Below, piece after piece: positions 6,117-14,328 of a stretch of DNA of 19,451 nucleotides. A program made the translations under genes and the position numbers. The stretch comes from Succinatimonas sp. UBA7265. GTDB taxonomy: Bacteria; Pseudomonadota; Gammaproteobacteria; Enterobacterales; Succinivibrionaceae. How positions within the stretch are numbered: the first letter of the stretch is position 1; the number at the start of each line of letters is the position of its first letter. The stretch is taken from contig DKSD01000008.1 of assembly GCA_002473165.1 (NCBI GenBank), positions 1-19,451 of the forward strand, written 5' to 3'. The notes under the pieces were generated by a model. The model saw nothing but the letters and a program-made list of their open reading frames with translations, was not told where the DNA came from and did no database searches.

Positions 6117-7114
6117 AGCAGGCTTAAAATCCCGGCGGCCACCCGCCCGATCCCGCGCCCGTCAAAGGCGCGGATCCCGTTTTCCCGGTACTCGTCCTCA
6201 TGTGCCCTGAGATCGTCAAGGGCCAGGCGCACCGCCGCGGGTTTATCCAAATCTTCAAGCGCGATCCCGGTGCCGCAGCCGAGCTTTTTTAAGGCCTCGA
6301 TGCCGCCTGCCTGATTGGAGGCGATCTCGGTGCAGGCGGACACGAGCCCTGAGCACAGGCGCTCTTTGAACATCCCCCCGCAGGCTCCGAGCGCGTAATC
6401 GCAGCGCGAGAAGAGCTTTGCCACCTCCGCGGTGTGCCGCAGCACCTCGATTTGCGGATAGGGCGCGGCAAGCTTTAAGAGCTCCTCATGATCGGGATTG
6501 GAGATCCCGGTAAGCAGCGTGAAATCGTAATCCTCAAAAAGCCGCCCGGCGATCACCGCACGCAGCGCTTTTAAGCAGGCGTGCGCCGGATCGGCCCCGC
6601 CGTAGTTTATGAGCACGCGCCGCCTTTTATGCCAGGTATTGCGCCGGGCGAGCACGAATTCCTCGCGGATGAGCGAGTATTGAGGGCCCACGAGCTTTAG
6701 GCAGCGCGCGGGCACGAGGCTGTCGTAAGACTCAGGCTCGGTAAAGATCCCGCTGTCAGTTAAGAGATCGCACTCATGGCGGCGGTGGAGATCCTCGATC
6801 ACCGCCACCTTGCAGCCGCAGCCTTTTTTGATCAGCGCCTCAAGCTCTTGGGCAAAGAAATAGTGATCGATGAGGGTCAGTTTTGGCGACAAAGCGCAGG
6901 CGGCTTTGGCCAAAGCTTCATCCGAGGGGGCGGCGCGGACCACGGAGGTGTAATCGGCAGCCAAAGGCTCGAGCTCCTTTGAAAGCGAGTCCGTGACGAG
7001 CACCGGGGAGAACCCGGCCTCTTTGAGCGGGGCCAGCAGCCCCTTGACGCGCATTAGGTGGCCCGTGCCGATCCGGCTGTCGGCCTTTAAGATCACGCAG
7101 AGGATGTCAGTCAA
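6113..7114 (-). CDS. pseG: UDP-2,4-diacetamido-2,4,6-trideoxy-beta-L-altropyranose hydrolase
   Basis: PseG removes UDP from the activated altrose intermediate, the fourth step of CMP-pseudaminic acid synthesis, to give the free sugar for PseI. The roughly 333 residues form a GT-B-like fold. The N-terminal motif ADSRIGTGHLMR carries the family His (His19 here, proposed catalytic base in Campylobacter PseG). The C-terminal nucleotide-binding half contains VLINYGGADP and a CGGMFKERLCSG loop. No good ATG exists. The TTG at 7114 overlaps the end of pseF by eight bases and places the conserved motif where relatives have it; a GTG at 7096 is the alternative. It is the last gene of the flrA-pseBCFG run. 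No terminator follows, and it collides with ung. Confidence 0.85.
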   Translation of the reverse strand: MTDILCVILKADSRIGTGHLMRVKGLLAPLKEAGFSPVLVTDSLSKELEPLAADYTSVVRAAPSDEALAKAACALSPKLTLIDHYFFAQELEALIKKGCGCKVAVIEDLHRRHECDLLTDSGIFTEPESYDSLVPARCLKLVGPQYSLIREEFVLARRNTWHKRRRVLINYGGADPAHACLKALRAVIAGRLFEDYDFTLLTGISNPDHEELLKLAAPYPQIEVLRHTAEVAKLFSRCDYALGACGGMFKERLCSGLVSACTEIASNQAGGIEALKKLGCGTGIALEDLDKPAAVRLALDDLRAHEDEYRENGIRAFDGRGIGRVAAGILSLL

Positions 7115-7805
7115 GGCCCAGTTCCCGCACGGCGCGGCACATGGCCTGGGCGTAGTCCCAGTCCTCGGGGGTGTCGATGTCGATGACACGGTGGCGCGGC
7201 ATCTCAAAGCCGCGGTTTATGAGCGTGCGCCCTTCCTGCGGCTCAAACTCGGCGCGCGAGTAGAAATAAAACAGCCCGGCGTCCTGGTAGGTTTTGGGCA
7301 GATCCTGGGAGCGGGAGCTCATATACTGCGGCATTACCGGCGTCGGAGCGTGGTGCTCATCAAGGTACTGGGCGCGCTGGATGGGGAAAGGGAACTCGCA
7401 GCAGGCGTAGAGGTAGTCCGCGCGCTCCTCCTCAAACACCGCATAGGCCTTTTTTAAATATTCTCCCGTAAGCAGCGGGGCGGTGGCGTAGACGCAGCAG
7501 GTGACATCGGCGTCAAAGCCCGACTCTTTAAGCCGCAAAAACGCGTCTTTGGTGACGGCAAAGGTCCCGGTGTGATCGTCTGCGAGCTCTTTGGCGCGCA
7601 AAAACGGAGTTTCGGCGCCGCAGTCCCTTGCAACCGCGGCGATCTCCTCATCGTCAGTTGAGACTACGACGCGGTCAAACAGGCCGCTCTCCTGGGCCGC
7701 GGCAATTGAATAGGAGAGCAGCGGCTTTCCCATAAAGTCGCGGACGTTTTTGCGCGGGATGCGCTTGGAGCCCCCGCGCGCGGGGATCACGGCAAAGCGT
7801 TTCAC
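7107..7805 (-). CDS. pseF: Pseudaminic acid cytidylyltransferase
   Basis: PseF activates pseudaminic acid with CTP to CMP-pseudaminic acid, the donor used by flagellin glycosyltransferases. The 232 residues belong to the CMP-sialic acid synthetase family. The N-terminal nucleotide loop is IPARGGSKRIPRKN (7-20), followed by VVVSTDDEEIAAVA and later YQDAGLFYFYSR and DIDTPEDWDYAQ. The YQDAG stretch and the short length favour PseF over NeuA or LegF, and the neighbouring pseB, pseC and pseG settle it. The start is a GTG at 7805 with GGAG five bases upstream, ten bases after the pseC stop. Confidence 0.92.
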   Translation of the reverse strand: MKRFAVIPARGGSKRIPRKNVRDFMGKPLLSYSIAAAQESGLFDRVVVSTDDEEIAAVARDCGAETPFLRAKELADDHTGTFAVTKDAFLRLKESGFDADVTCCVYATAPLLTGEYLKKAYAVFEEERADYLYACCEFPFPIQRAQYLDEHHAPTPVMPQYMSSRSQDLPKTYQDAGLFYFYSRAEFEPQEGRTLINRGFEMPRHRVIDIDTPEDWDYAQAMCRAVRELGLD

Positions 7806-7815
7806 AAAAGCTCCT

Positions 7816-8967
7816 TTACTCGTCAGTAAGACTCATGAGCGTGGCGGCGGCCAGCTGCTGGTTTAGATGCGAGAGCGTCGGGAAGAGCGGGATCGACAGC
7901 GTGCCCGCAAAAAAGCGCTCGGCGCCTGGCAGCGGGGGGTAGTTTTTGAGCTTTTGGTAGTAAGGGTGGCGGTAGATCGGCAGGTAGTGGACCTGCACGC
8001 CGATCTTTTTCTCGCGCATTGCCTGATACACCGCATCGCGTTTGCCGTTTTTTACCCATACCTGATAGAGGTGCCAGGAGGACTCAAAGCCCTCACGGTC
8101 AGGCTCGGGCAGTTCTATGCCCGTCGCGTCTTTTAAGAGCTCTTCGTACATCTTGGCTTTCTGGCGGCGCGCCTGCAAAAAGACGTTTACACGGCGCATC
8201 TGGGAAATTCCCAGGGCGGCGAGCAGATCCGGCATGCGGTAGTTGTACCCCAGATCTAGCATCTCGTAGTAATACGCAGGCATGTTCTTATTTGTCATGC
8301 GCTCGCGGTCATGGGTGATCCCGTGCGAGGAGAGCTCGCGCAGCCTGAGCGCCAGCTCGTCGTCGTTTGTCAGCGCCATGCCGCCTTCTGCCGTCGTGAT
8401 GATCTTGACGGGGTGGAAGCTGAACACGGTGATATCTGCGTACTTGCCAGAGCCCGTCAGCGAGCCGTCAAAAGTAGCGCCCAGCGAGTGGGCCGCGTCC
8501 TCAACCACCTTAAAGCCAAAGCGCAGGCTCAGCTCTTTTAAGCGCTTTAAATCGACGCAGCGCCCTGATAGATCGACCGCCACGACCGCTTTGGGAAGCC
8601 GCCCGGAGTCTGAGGCCTCAGAGAGCATCTGCTCGAGGCTGTCCATGTCCATAAGCCCTGAGTGAGGATCGACGTCGACAAACTCGACGTCCGCCCCGCA
8701 CATGCGCGCGCAGTTGGCACTGGCGGCAAAGCTCACGGCGCTTACATAGACGATGTCGCCTGCACTGACGCCGAGCGCGCGCATGGCCAGGTGCAGGGCG
8801 CTTGTGCAGGAGTTTACGGCCACGGCGTACGCGGCGCTCGTGAAAGCGCACACGGCGTCTTCAAACTCGGAGACTTTCGGGCCGCAGGTTAAAAAAGGCG
8901 AGCTTAAAGTTTCAAGCACCGCGTCATAGTCCGTGGCGTCGATGCTTTGGGTTGAATAGGGGATCAT
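7816..8967 (-). CDS. pseC: UDP-4-amino-4,6-dideoxy-N-acetyl-beta-L-altrosamine transaminase
   Basis: PseC is a PLP-dependent sugar aminotransferase that adds the C4 amino group to the PseB product using glutamate. The 383 residues are of the DegT/DnrJ/EryC1 class. The PLP Lys is K188 in FSFHPVKIITTAEGG; the cofactor Asp lies in VVEDAAHSLGA (153-163). The N-terminus IPYSTQSID and the stretch FLTCGPKVSEFE are typical of PseC. The ATG at 8967 overlaps the pseB stop (ATGA), which shows translational coupling. Confidence 0.94.
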   Translation of the reverse strand: MIPYSTQSIDATDYDAVLETLSSPFLTCGPKVSEFEDAVCAFTSAAYAVAVNSCTSALHLAMRALGVSAGDIVYVSAVSFAASANCARMCGADVEFVDVDPHSGLMDMDSLEQMLSEASDSGRLPKAVVAVDLSGRCVDLKRLKELSLRFGFKVVEDAAHSLGATFDGSLTGSGKYADITVFSFHPVKIITTAEGGMALTNDDELALRLRELSSHGITHDRERMTNKNMPAYYYEMLDLGYNYRMPDLLAALGISQMRRVNVFLQARRQKAKMYEELLKDATGIELPEPDREGFESSWHLYQVWVKNGKRDAVYQAMREKKIGVQVHYLPIYRHPYYQKLKNYPPLPGAERFFAGTLSIPLFPTLSHLNQQLAAATLMSLTDE

Positions 8968-10001
8968 GAGAGCTCACAGACCTCGCGCAGCTGCTCGTCT
9001 GACATAAACACCGGGTTGTCGCGGGAGTTGTACTCAAAGTCAGCGGGCACGGCCTGGCCTTTCTCTCCCAGGCCGGTTTCGAGGTAATCGTGCTCAGGCA
9101 CCGGGAAGTACGCAAGCGCCGGGCGGATGATAAAGAAGCGGTCGAAGGCGATGATGTGCGCGCAGTCATCGCGCGGGCACATGACCTCGTGGATCTTTTC
9201 GCCCGGGCGGATGCCGATCTCCTTTATGGGGATCTCCGGGGCGATGATGCGCGCCAGATCGGTGATGCGGATCGAAGGGATCTTCGGGACAAAAGTTTCG
9301 CCGCCGTGCATGCGCACCAGCCCGTGGAGCACGAAGTCCACGCCCTGGGGCAGCGTGATCCAAAAGCGCGTCATGCGGGTGTCGGTGATCGGGATGAATT
9401 TGGCGTGCTCGGCCTTGAGCTTTTTAAACAGCGGCACGACGCTGCCGCGGGAGCCTGAGACATTGCCGTAGCGCACGACCGCAAAGCGGGTACGGCGGTT
9501 GCCCGAGAGGTTGTTGGCGGCCGTGAACAGCTTGTCAGAGCACAGCTTCGTGGCCCCGTAGAGGTTTATGGGGTTTGCCGCTTTGTCAGTTGAGAGGGCG
9601 ATGACCTTGTCGATGCCGTTTTCCAGCGCGCACTCGATGACGTTCTCAGCGCCCATGACGTTCGTCTTGATGCACTCCATGGGGTTGTATTCGGCAGCCG
9701 GCACCTGCTTAATGGCGGCGGCATGGATCACGATGTCGACATCGCGCAGCGCCAGGCTCAGGCGATCGCGATCGCGCACGTCGCCGATGAAAAAGCGCAG
9801 CTTCGATTTATAAGAGGCCAGGCGCATCTGCATCTCGTACTGCTTAAGCTCGTCGCGCGAGTACACGATGATCTTGCGGGGCTCGTAATGCTCCAGCACC
9901 GTTTTGACAAAACAGTTGCCAAAAGAGCCGGTGCCGCCGGTGACGAGGATCGTTTTGCCTTTTAAATATTCAGCGATGCGCTGGTGTGCGTAATCCGTCA
10001 T
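8964..10001 (-). CDS. pseB: UDP-N-acetylglucosamine 4,6-dehydratase (inverting)
   Basis: PseB opens the pseudaminic acid pathway by dehydrating and C5-epimerising UDP-GlcNAc. The 345-residue extended short-chain dehydrogenase has the NAD(P)-binding TGGTGSFG at 21-28. The catalytic set of the inverting dehydratases, D139-K140 and Y148 with K152, is found in STDKAANPINLYGATK. Its C-terminal part carries the RPGEKIHEVM motif seen in this subfamily. The ATG at 10001 follows an AGGAA Shine-Dalgarno and lies only ten bases after the flrA stop, so the two genes very probably share an mRNA. Confidence 0.95.
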   Translation of the reverse strand: MTDYAHQRIAEYLKGKTILVTGGTGSFGNCFVKTVLEHYEPRKIIVYSRDELKQYEMQMRLASYKSKLRFFIGDVRDRDRLSLALRDVDIVIHAAAIKQVPAAEYNPMECIKTNVMGAENVIECALENGIDKVIALSTDKAANPINLYGATKLCSDKLFTAANNLSGNRRTRFAVVRYGNVSGSRGSVVPLFKKLKAEHAKFIPITDTRMTRFWITLPQGVDFVLHGLVRMHGGETFVPKIPSIRITDLARIIAPEIPIKEIGIRPGEKIHEVMCPRDDCAHIIAFDRFFIIRPALAYFPVPEHDYLETGLGEKGQAVPADFEYNSRDNPVFMSDEQLREVCELS

Positions 10002-10011
10002 TTCCTGTTCC

Positions 10012-11511
10012 TCATTCCTGGGCGCTGATGCCGTATTTCTTCATCTTCTCAACCAAGGTGGTGCGCCTTAAGCCTAAGATTTCCGAGGCCTTGGCGACCA
10101 CGCCGCCGCTTTGTTCAAGCGCCTGCCTGATCATGCTCTTTTCCATATCGGCAACCATGTCCTTTAAGCTTACGCCGTTGGGATCAAGCTGCGGGGCGAA
10201 GGCGCCTGCCATGTCGGCCTCGCCGGCTATGGCCGGGGCGGGATGTTTGGCCGCCTCCTTGGCGATGACATCTGAAAGATCCGGATCGTCATCGCAGGAG
10301 AAGGCGTCAAGCAGCGCCTCGCGCTCGTCGGCAGGGTTGCTCTCCAGGCTCTCGCCGCGGTAGGAGGGCGGCAGATCCTGTCTGTCGACGATCTCATCTG
10401 GGTGGAGGATGAGCAGGCGCTCGACGAGGTTTGACAGCTCGCGAACGTTGCCCTTCCACGGATCCTGCATGAGCGTCTCGACGGCGCTTTGGGTGAATTT
10501 AAGCGTGCAGTGCTCCTGCGCGCCGAATTTCTGCACCAAAGACTGCAAGAGCAGCGGGATGTCGTCAGCGCGCTCGCGCAAAGGCGGCGTGTTTATGGGA
10601 AAGACGTTTAAGCGGTAGTAGAGATCCTGGCGGAACGTGCCGTCCTCAACCATCTTCTCAAGGTTCTGGTGCGTTGCGGCGATCACGCGCACGTCGGCTT
10701 TTATGAGTTTATTAGAGCCCACGCGCGAGAACTGGCGCTCCTGGAGCACGCGCAAAAGCTTTACCTGCATGGCAAGCGGCATGTCGCCTATCTCATCTAA
10801 AAACAGCGTGCCGCCTTCGGCAAGCTCAAAGCGGCCTTCATGGGCCGTAAACGCTCCGGTGAACGCGCCTTTTTCATGGCCAAAGAGCTCGGATTCGAGC
10901 AGCTCGCCCGGGATGGCGCCGCAGTTTACCGGAACAAAGGGTTTGGCGCGGCGCTTTGAGATCTCATGGATGGCTCGGGCCACGACCTCCTTGCCCGTGC
11001 CGGACTCGCCTAACACCAGCACGGTGGCGTCAGTGGGCGCGACCTGCTCAATAAGCCGGCGCACTGCCGTGATGGCGCGGCCGCGGCCGCGCAGCACTTT
11101 TAAGAGGTAGCGCTCGTCATTGCCGCTGCCCTCGCGCCGGCGCCTTAGCGTCTTCATGGTGTTAAAGGACTGGCAGAAGTGCAGCAGCGAGACGATCTCG
11201 TCGTAATCAGGCTTGCCGCTTAAATGCCCCATGTAGTTTGAGGCCTTGAGGATCGCCTGATCCTCAGGCTCGCTCACAAAGATAAACGGCGTGTCGGCGT
11301 GATCGCGCAACAGCTCCGAGGCTTTGGCCTCAGAGCCGAGATCGCCTAACACGCAGACATCGGCTGATTCATCGTCGGAGGAGAAATACGAGAGGCAGTC
11401 GGCAAGCTCGCCGCTCTGACAGCTGTAGCCTAAGAATGAGAGTATGGTCTCAAGTGTGGTGCGCAGCTGCGCATCGCTCTCGAGGATGAGGAGGTTTCCG
11501 GAAAAGTGCAT
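10012..11511 (-). CDS. flrA: Sigma-54-dependent flagellar master regulator (FleQ/FlrA type)
   Basis: This enhancer-binding ATPase would activate RNA polymerase-sigma-54 at class II flagellar genes. The 499 residues have three parts. A degenerate FleQ-type receiver domain covers 1-120; it lacks the acidic pocket pair, so it is probably not phosphorylated. An AAA+ sigma-54 activation domain covers about 140-385, with Walker A GESGTGKE (168-175), the sigma-54 contact loop GAFTGA (215-220), Walker B GGTLFLDE (233-240) and arginine-rich PPLRERADDIP. A Fis-type helix-turn-helix lies at the C-terminus (about 470-495). An acidic, Ala-rich linker (390-445) is longer than usual. The frame reaches 11571, but the ATG at 11511 lies just downstream of a good promoter and fits FleQ/FlrA N-termini. 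It heads the operon with pseBCFG. A FleQ-like cyclic-di-GMP response is possible, not shown. Confidence 0.9.
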   Translation of the reverse strand: MHFSGNLLILESDAQLRTTLETILSFLGYSCQSGELADCLSYFSSDDESADVCVLGDLGSEAKASELLRDHADTPFIFVSEPEDQAILKASNYMGHLSGKPDYDEIVSLLHFCQSFNTMKTLRRRREGSGNDERYLLKVLRGRGRAITAVRRLIEQVAPTDATVLVLGESGTGKEVVARAIHEISKRRAKPFVPVNCGAIPGELLESELFGHEKGAFTGAFTAHEGRFELAEGGTLFLDEIGDMPLAMQVKLLRVLQERQFSRVGSNKLIKADVRVIAATHQNLEKMVEDGTFRQDLYYRLNVFPINTPPLRERADDIPLLLQSLVQKFGAQEHCTLKFTQSAVETLMQDPWKGNVRELSNLVERLLILHPDEIVDRQDLPPSYRGESLESNPADEREALLDAFSCDDDPDLSDVIAKEAAKHPAPAIAGEADMAGAFAPQLDPNGVSLKDMVADMEKSMIRQALEQSGGVVAKASEILGLRRTTLVEKMKKYGISAQE

Positions 11512-11542
11512 CACATAAACCTGTTTTGTATTTATGTGGCTG

Positions 11543-11571
11543 ATTCTAGCCTGATAAAAAAGCGATGGCAA
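11543..11571 (-). promoter_or_regulatory. Sigma-70-type promoter of the flrA-pse operon
   Basis: On the minus strand TTGCCA (11566-11571) and TAGAAT (11543-11548) are separated by exactly 17 bp. The predicted start near 11536 gives a leader of about 25 nt to the ATG at 11511 and rules out translation from the upstream end of the frame. Confidence 0.65.
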
Positions 11572-11778
11572 TTTATTGACGGCGTCAAAAAAGCGAAAAT
11601 CTGATCTCGGGCAGATAATTGAAGCCCCTGAAAGCGCACAAAAAAGCTCAAAGGGTAAAAAAGAGCGTCAGCAGACAAGTCAAAAACGTCAAAAAAGCAT
11701 CCATGGACCGTGATCGGGTGCAGGCGTCAAAGGCGGCTTGGAAAGCTCAAATTCCCAGGTTGAAGACCAGGCATAATT

Positions 11779-11807
11779 TTGCCAAAACAGCCGGCATCAA
11801 CTATCAT
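11779..11807 (+). promoter_or_regulatory. Sigma-70-type promoter of the interrupted AAA-ATPase gene
   Basis: TTGCCA (11779-11784) and TATCAT (11802-11807) are separated by 17 bp. Transcription would begin near 11814, leaving a leader of about 33 nt with GAGGG eight bases before the ATG at 11847. Confidence 0.6.
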
Positions 11808-11846
11808 TAGCATTGAAAGAAAAAAGAATTTTAGAGGGTTAACGCC

Positions 11847-12713
11847 ATGACAGCGGAAAAGCCTGCGCTCAGGGTCAAATCAGGAACCGAGGATTTTAGC
11901 GAATTTATCCGGAAAGGTTACTACTACGTCGACAAGACGCAGTACTTAAGGCCGATCTTTGACGCTGACGACCGCCTGCTGATCCTCCGCCCCCGGCGCT
12001 TTGGCAAAACGCTGACGATGAGCACCCTCAAGTATTTTCTGGAGATGGATTATGACAATCCCGGAGACACCTCAAAGCCGCGGGAACTCTTTAAAGGCCT
12101 TAAGGTAAGCGAAGATCAGGAATTCTGCGAGGCCAACATGGGCCGCCACCCGGTGGTGTCCATTTCACTGAAGGATGCCGGACAGACAACGTTCCAAAGT
12201 TCGCGCCGGATGCTGGCTATGGCCGTGTGGAAGCTTTCAAACCAGTATGAATGGCTGAAAAACAGCCCGAAGCTTAACGACGGCGAAAAAGAGTTTTTAA
12301 ATGATCTGCTTGACCGGAAACTGCTGTGCAGGGGTGACGATGAAAGCGACGGTGTGCTGCAGTCATCGCTGTCCATGCTGTGCCAGCTGTTGCACCATCA
12401 TTGCGGTTTGAAACCGGTGCTGCTCATCGATGAATACGACGTTCCTTTGCAGTACGCGGCTATGAACCATTTTTATGATCAAATGATTGCGATCATCAAA
12501 CCGCTGTTCAGCGTGCTCCTCAAGACCAACCCTGACGTTTCAAAAGGCATACTCACCGGTTGCCTGAGGGCCACCAAGGAAGGCATTTTTACCGGGCTTA
12601 ACAACTACACGGTCAACTCGGTGCTCACCCAAAACCGGATCCTGTGCACGGCCTTCGGATTCACCCCTGATGAGGTGAAGGAAATGCTCTCGTGCTTCGG
12701 GCTTGAAAAGACA
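11847..12713 (+). pseudogene. AAA-ATPase-like / PD-(D/E)XK protein, N-terminal part, split by an insertion sequence
   Basis: This is the first 289 codons of a gene of about 592 codons whose rest lies at 14341-15252. The N-terminal region is the AAA-ATPase-like domain of a large, poorly characterised bacterial family (PF09820 with PF08011). It shows FSEFIRKGYYYVDKT near the start, the Walker A-like RPRRFGKTLTMS (48-59) and Walker B VLLIDEYDVPL (191-201, DEYD at 195-198). Translation now runs two sense-poor codons into the IS and stops at 12717-12719. Promoter and Shine-Dalgarno are intact, so a truncated ATPase without nuclease domain could still be made. Members occur in many copies in gut anaerobes. 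Their job is unknown; a role in defence or mobile DNA is only a suggestion. Confidence 0.88.
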
Positions 12714-12728
12714 ATATGAAGTGTTCCC
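12714..12728 (+). repeat. Left terminal inverted repeat of the IS
   Basis: ATATGAAGTGTTCCC; perfect reverse complement of the right repeat at 14329-14343. Ten of its bases (12718-12727) also occur inverted just before the transposase start codon (12807-12816). Confidence 0.9.
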
Positions 12729-12733
12729 ACGAG

Positions 12734-12762
12734 TAAACAAGAACGCGGGTTATCCGTATAAT
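12734..12762 (+). promoter_or_regulatory. Transposase promoter in the IS left end
   Basis: A perfect -10 TATAAT (12757-12762) with TAAACA (12734-12739, four of six consensus bases) at 17-bp spacing. A transcript starting near 12769 would lack the left inverted repeat. Confidence 0.55.
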
Positions 12763-12817
12763 TGATTGAAAAGGAAACAATTGCGGGAATACCGCATTTA
12801 CTGGGAGGAACACTTCG

Positions 12818-14017
12818 ATGAATAGTGTAATTTACTGCGGCATGGATGTACACAAGAATTCTTTCACTCTCTGCTTTGTCTATGGCGGCGGGGTCCTGGG
12901 AGGGCTCGTTTACAGCAAGCCGGTCCAGATCGGAAATTCCGTAAGCGAGACGGTAAAGATCTGCAAACAGGCTGCGGAGCAGTACAAAAAGGATTACGGA
13001 GAGGACGCCAAGGTGGTCTGCGGCTATGAGGCAGGATGCCTGGGGTTCACGCTCTGCCGCAATCTCGGCAAGGCCGGGCTGCGCTGCGTTGTCCTTGCCC
13101 CGACCACCATGCTCAAAGATCAGAAGCGGGTCAAGACCGACAAGCGCGACTCCAGGACCATTGCCAGATGCCTGGCCACCGGAACCTGCAGCCTGGTCAC
13201 GCCGCCTTCGCCGCATGACGAGAGCGTCAGGGATTTTGTGAGGATGCGCGACGATCACAAATCGATCCAGAAGACCATCAAGCAGCGCATCCTCGCGTTC
13301 TGCCTAAAACGCGGTCTCATTTATGAAAAAACCAACTGGACCGGCGCGCATCTGGACTGGCTCCGCAAACTGACTTTTGAAGAGCCTACGGACCGTGAAA
13401 CCCTGGATGATTATCTGCTCACCTACGATCAGTTTGCCGCCCGGATCTCTGCCGAAGACGCCCGCATCGATGAGCTCTGCGAGGAGAAGGAGTACGAGGA
13501 AAGCGTAAAGAAGCTCAAGTGCTTTGTCGGGATCAAAAACAAACTGGCGCTTTCGCTGCTCACCGAGATTGGGAATTTCACGCGCTTTGACAGCGCCGGC
13601 AGGTTTGCCTCGTTCCTCGGCCTTACGGCTTCGGAAAGCTCCAGCGGCGAGAAGCAGCGGCAGGGCGGGATCACCAAGTCCGGCAACAGCCATCTGCGAA
13701 AACAGCTGATTGAGGCGGCGCAGGGGATCTGCAGAGGGCGGCCCGGCTACAAATCCAAAGCGCTCAAGGAACGCCAGGCGGACTGCGACAGCGAGACCGT
13801 GGCCTATGCCGACAAAGGCAACGTCCGTATGCGCAAGCGCTATTACCATCTCATAGAAAAAAACAAATCGCGCAACACCGCCGTGACCGCAGTGGCAAGG
13901 GAGCTCGCCTGCTTCGTCTGGGGCATGATGACCGACAACACCAAAACGCCCGAGGAACAGGAGGCCGCCGATCGCGCCGAGGCGCAGGCTCTGGGAGAAG
14001 CGCTTGCGGCGCTGTAA
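12818..14017 (+). CDS. IS110-family DEDD transposase (bridge-RNA-guided recombinase family)
   Basis: The protein catalyses excision and insertion of the IS through a RuvC-like N-terminal domain and a C-terminal serine-bearing domain. The 399 residues show the DEDD set: D10 in YCGMDVHK, E71 in GYEAGCLGF, and D108 and D111 in KTDKRDSRTIAR. A long helical linker follows (about 190-235). The C-terminal Transposase_20 region has LTEIGNFTRFDSAGRFASFLGL, then a SSSGEK motif (273-278, probable catalytic Ser) and GGITKSGNSHLRKQLIEAA. Family members use an RNA transcribed from the element's own non-coding end to pick the target. Translation starts at an ATG preceded by GGGAGG. The frame is intact, so the enzyme may be active. 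Confidence 0.95.
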   Translation: MNSVIYCGMDVHKNSFTLCFVYGGGVLGGLVYSKPVQIGNSVSETVKICKQAAEQYKKDYGEDAKVVCGYEAGCLGFTLCRNLGKAGLRCVVLAPTTMLKDQKRVKTDKRDSRTIARCLATGTCSLVTPPSPHDESVRDFVRMRDDHKSIQKTIKQRILAFCLKRGLIYEKTNWTGAHLDWLRKLTFEEPTDRETLDDYLLTYDQFAARISAEDARIDELCEEKEYEESVKKLKCFVGIKNKLALSLLTEIGNFTRFDSAGRFASFLGLTASESSSGEKQRQGGITKSGNSHLRKQLIEAAQGICRGRPGYKSKALKERQADCDSETVAYADKGNVRMRKRYYHLIEKNKSRNTAVTAVARELACFVWGMMTDNTKTPEEQEAADRAEAQALGEALAAL

Positions 14018-14060
14018 GCAAGGGTATGCCAGTCTTGATGCGATAAAGGTTTAAAACGAG

Positions 14061-14300
14061 TATAAGGGAGAACATGTAACAGCCGCCAGGCAGAGGCCTT
14101 TCCGCAGCGGTCGAGCCATCCGCGATACAACTTTGCGGCTGCGGCGTAAAAACCAAAGATCCGCGATAAAAGACAGCGGGGCTCACGGCGAAACCATTGG
14201 CCTGCGTTAACCAACACGCGAATATCAGAGTGGATTGCCAAAAGCCCGTGTTTGCAGCAGGGTCTCTGCCAGACGGCTGTTACATGTTGAATAACAATGA
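14061..14300 (+). ncRNA. Predicted bridge-type guide RNA in the IS right end
   Basis: The 3' non-coding end of an IS1111-type element is where its guide RNA is expected. Here it holds a strong long-range stem: 14071-14098 with 14261-14288, 25 Watson-Crick pairs plus one G-U out of 28. Inside are a CCGCAGC/GCTGCGG hairpin (14102-14108 with 14138-14144) and a direct repeat, ATCCGCGATA (14118-14127 and 14159-14168). The second repeat copy runs into AAAAGACA (14168-14175), identical to the eight host bases before the IS (12706-12713). A TATAAG box (14061-14066) would start a transcript at about 14073, at the base of the stem; its possible -35 TTGATG (14035-14040) is 20 bp away. Exact RNA ends are uncertain. 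Confidence 0.5.
14071..14288. repeat. 28-nt imperfect inverted repeat in the IS right end
   Basis: The left arm 14071-14098 begins AACATGTAACAGCC and the right arm 14261-14288 ends GGCTGTTACATGTT; they enclose 162 nt. Three of the 28 positions differ from a perfect repeat, one of which still pairs as G-U. No flanking target duplication is visible, so a nested miniature element is less likely than an RNA stem, but it cannot be excluded. Confidence 0.85.
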
Positions 14301-14328
14301 ATTAAAATTATTTAAAAAATCCTTGACA

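Noticed and set aside
11619..11810. Plus-strand 63-codon ORF, rich in Lys and Arg, upstream of the AAA-ATPase gene
   Set aside because: It starts at a TTG without a Shine-Dalgarno, its composition follows from A-rich DNA with a repeated CGTCAAAAAAGC string (11583 and 11689), and the likely promoter of the next gene overlaps its 3' end.
12605..13258. Minus-strand ORF of 217 codons across the host gene and IS left end
   Set aside because: It spans the insertion junction, is antisense to both the host gene and the transposase, and shows no domain.
14206..14228. A second guide match (ATATCAG at 14222-14228) to the right IS junction
   Set aside because: It has the same sense as the right flank, whereas a right target guide should be its complement, and seven bases partly within the repeat end are not convincing.
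14071..14288. A miniature transposable element (MITE) nested in the IS right end
   Set aside because: The 28-nt inverted ends fit that shape, but no target-site duplication is visible and the location is where the family's guide RNA is expected; kept as an alternative only.
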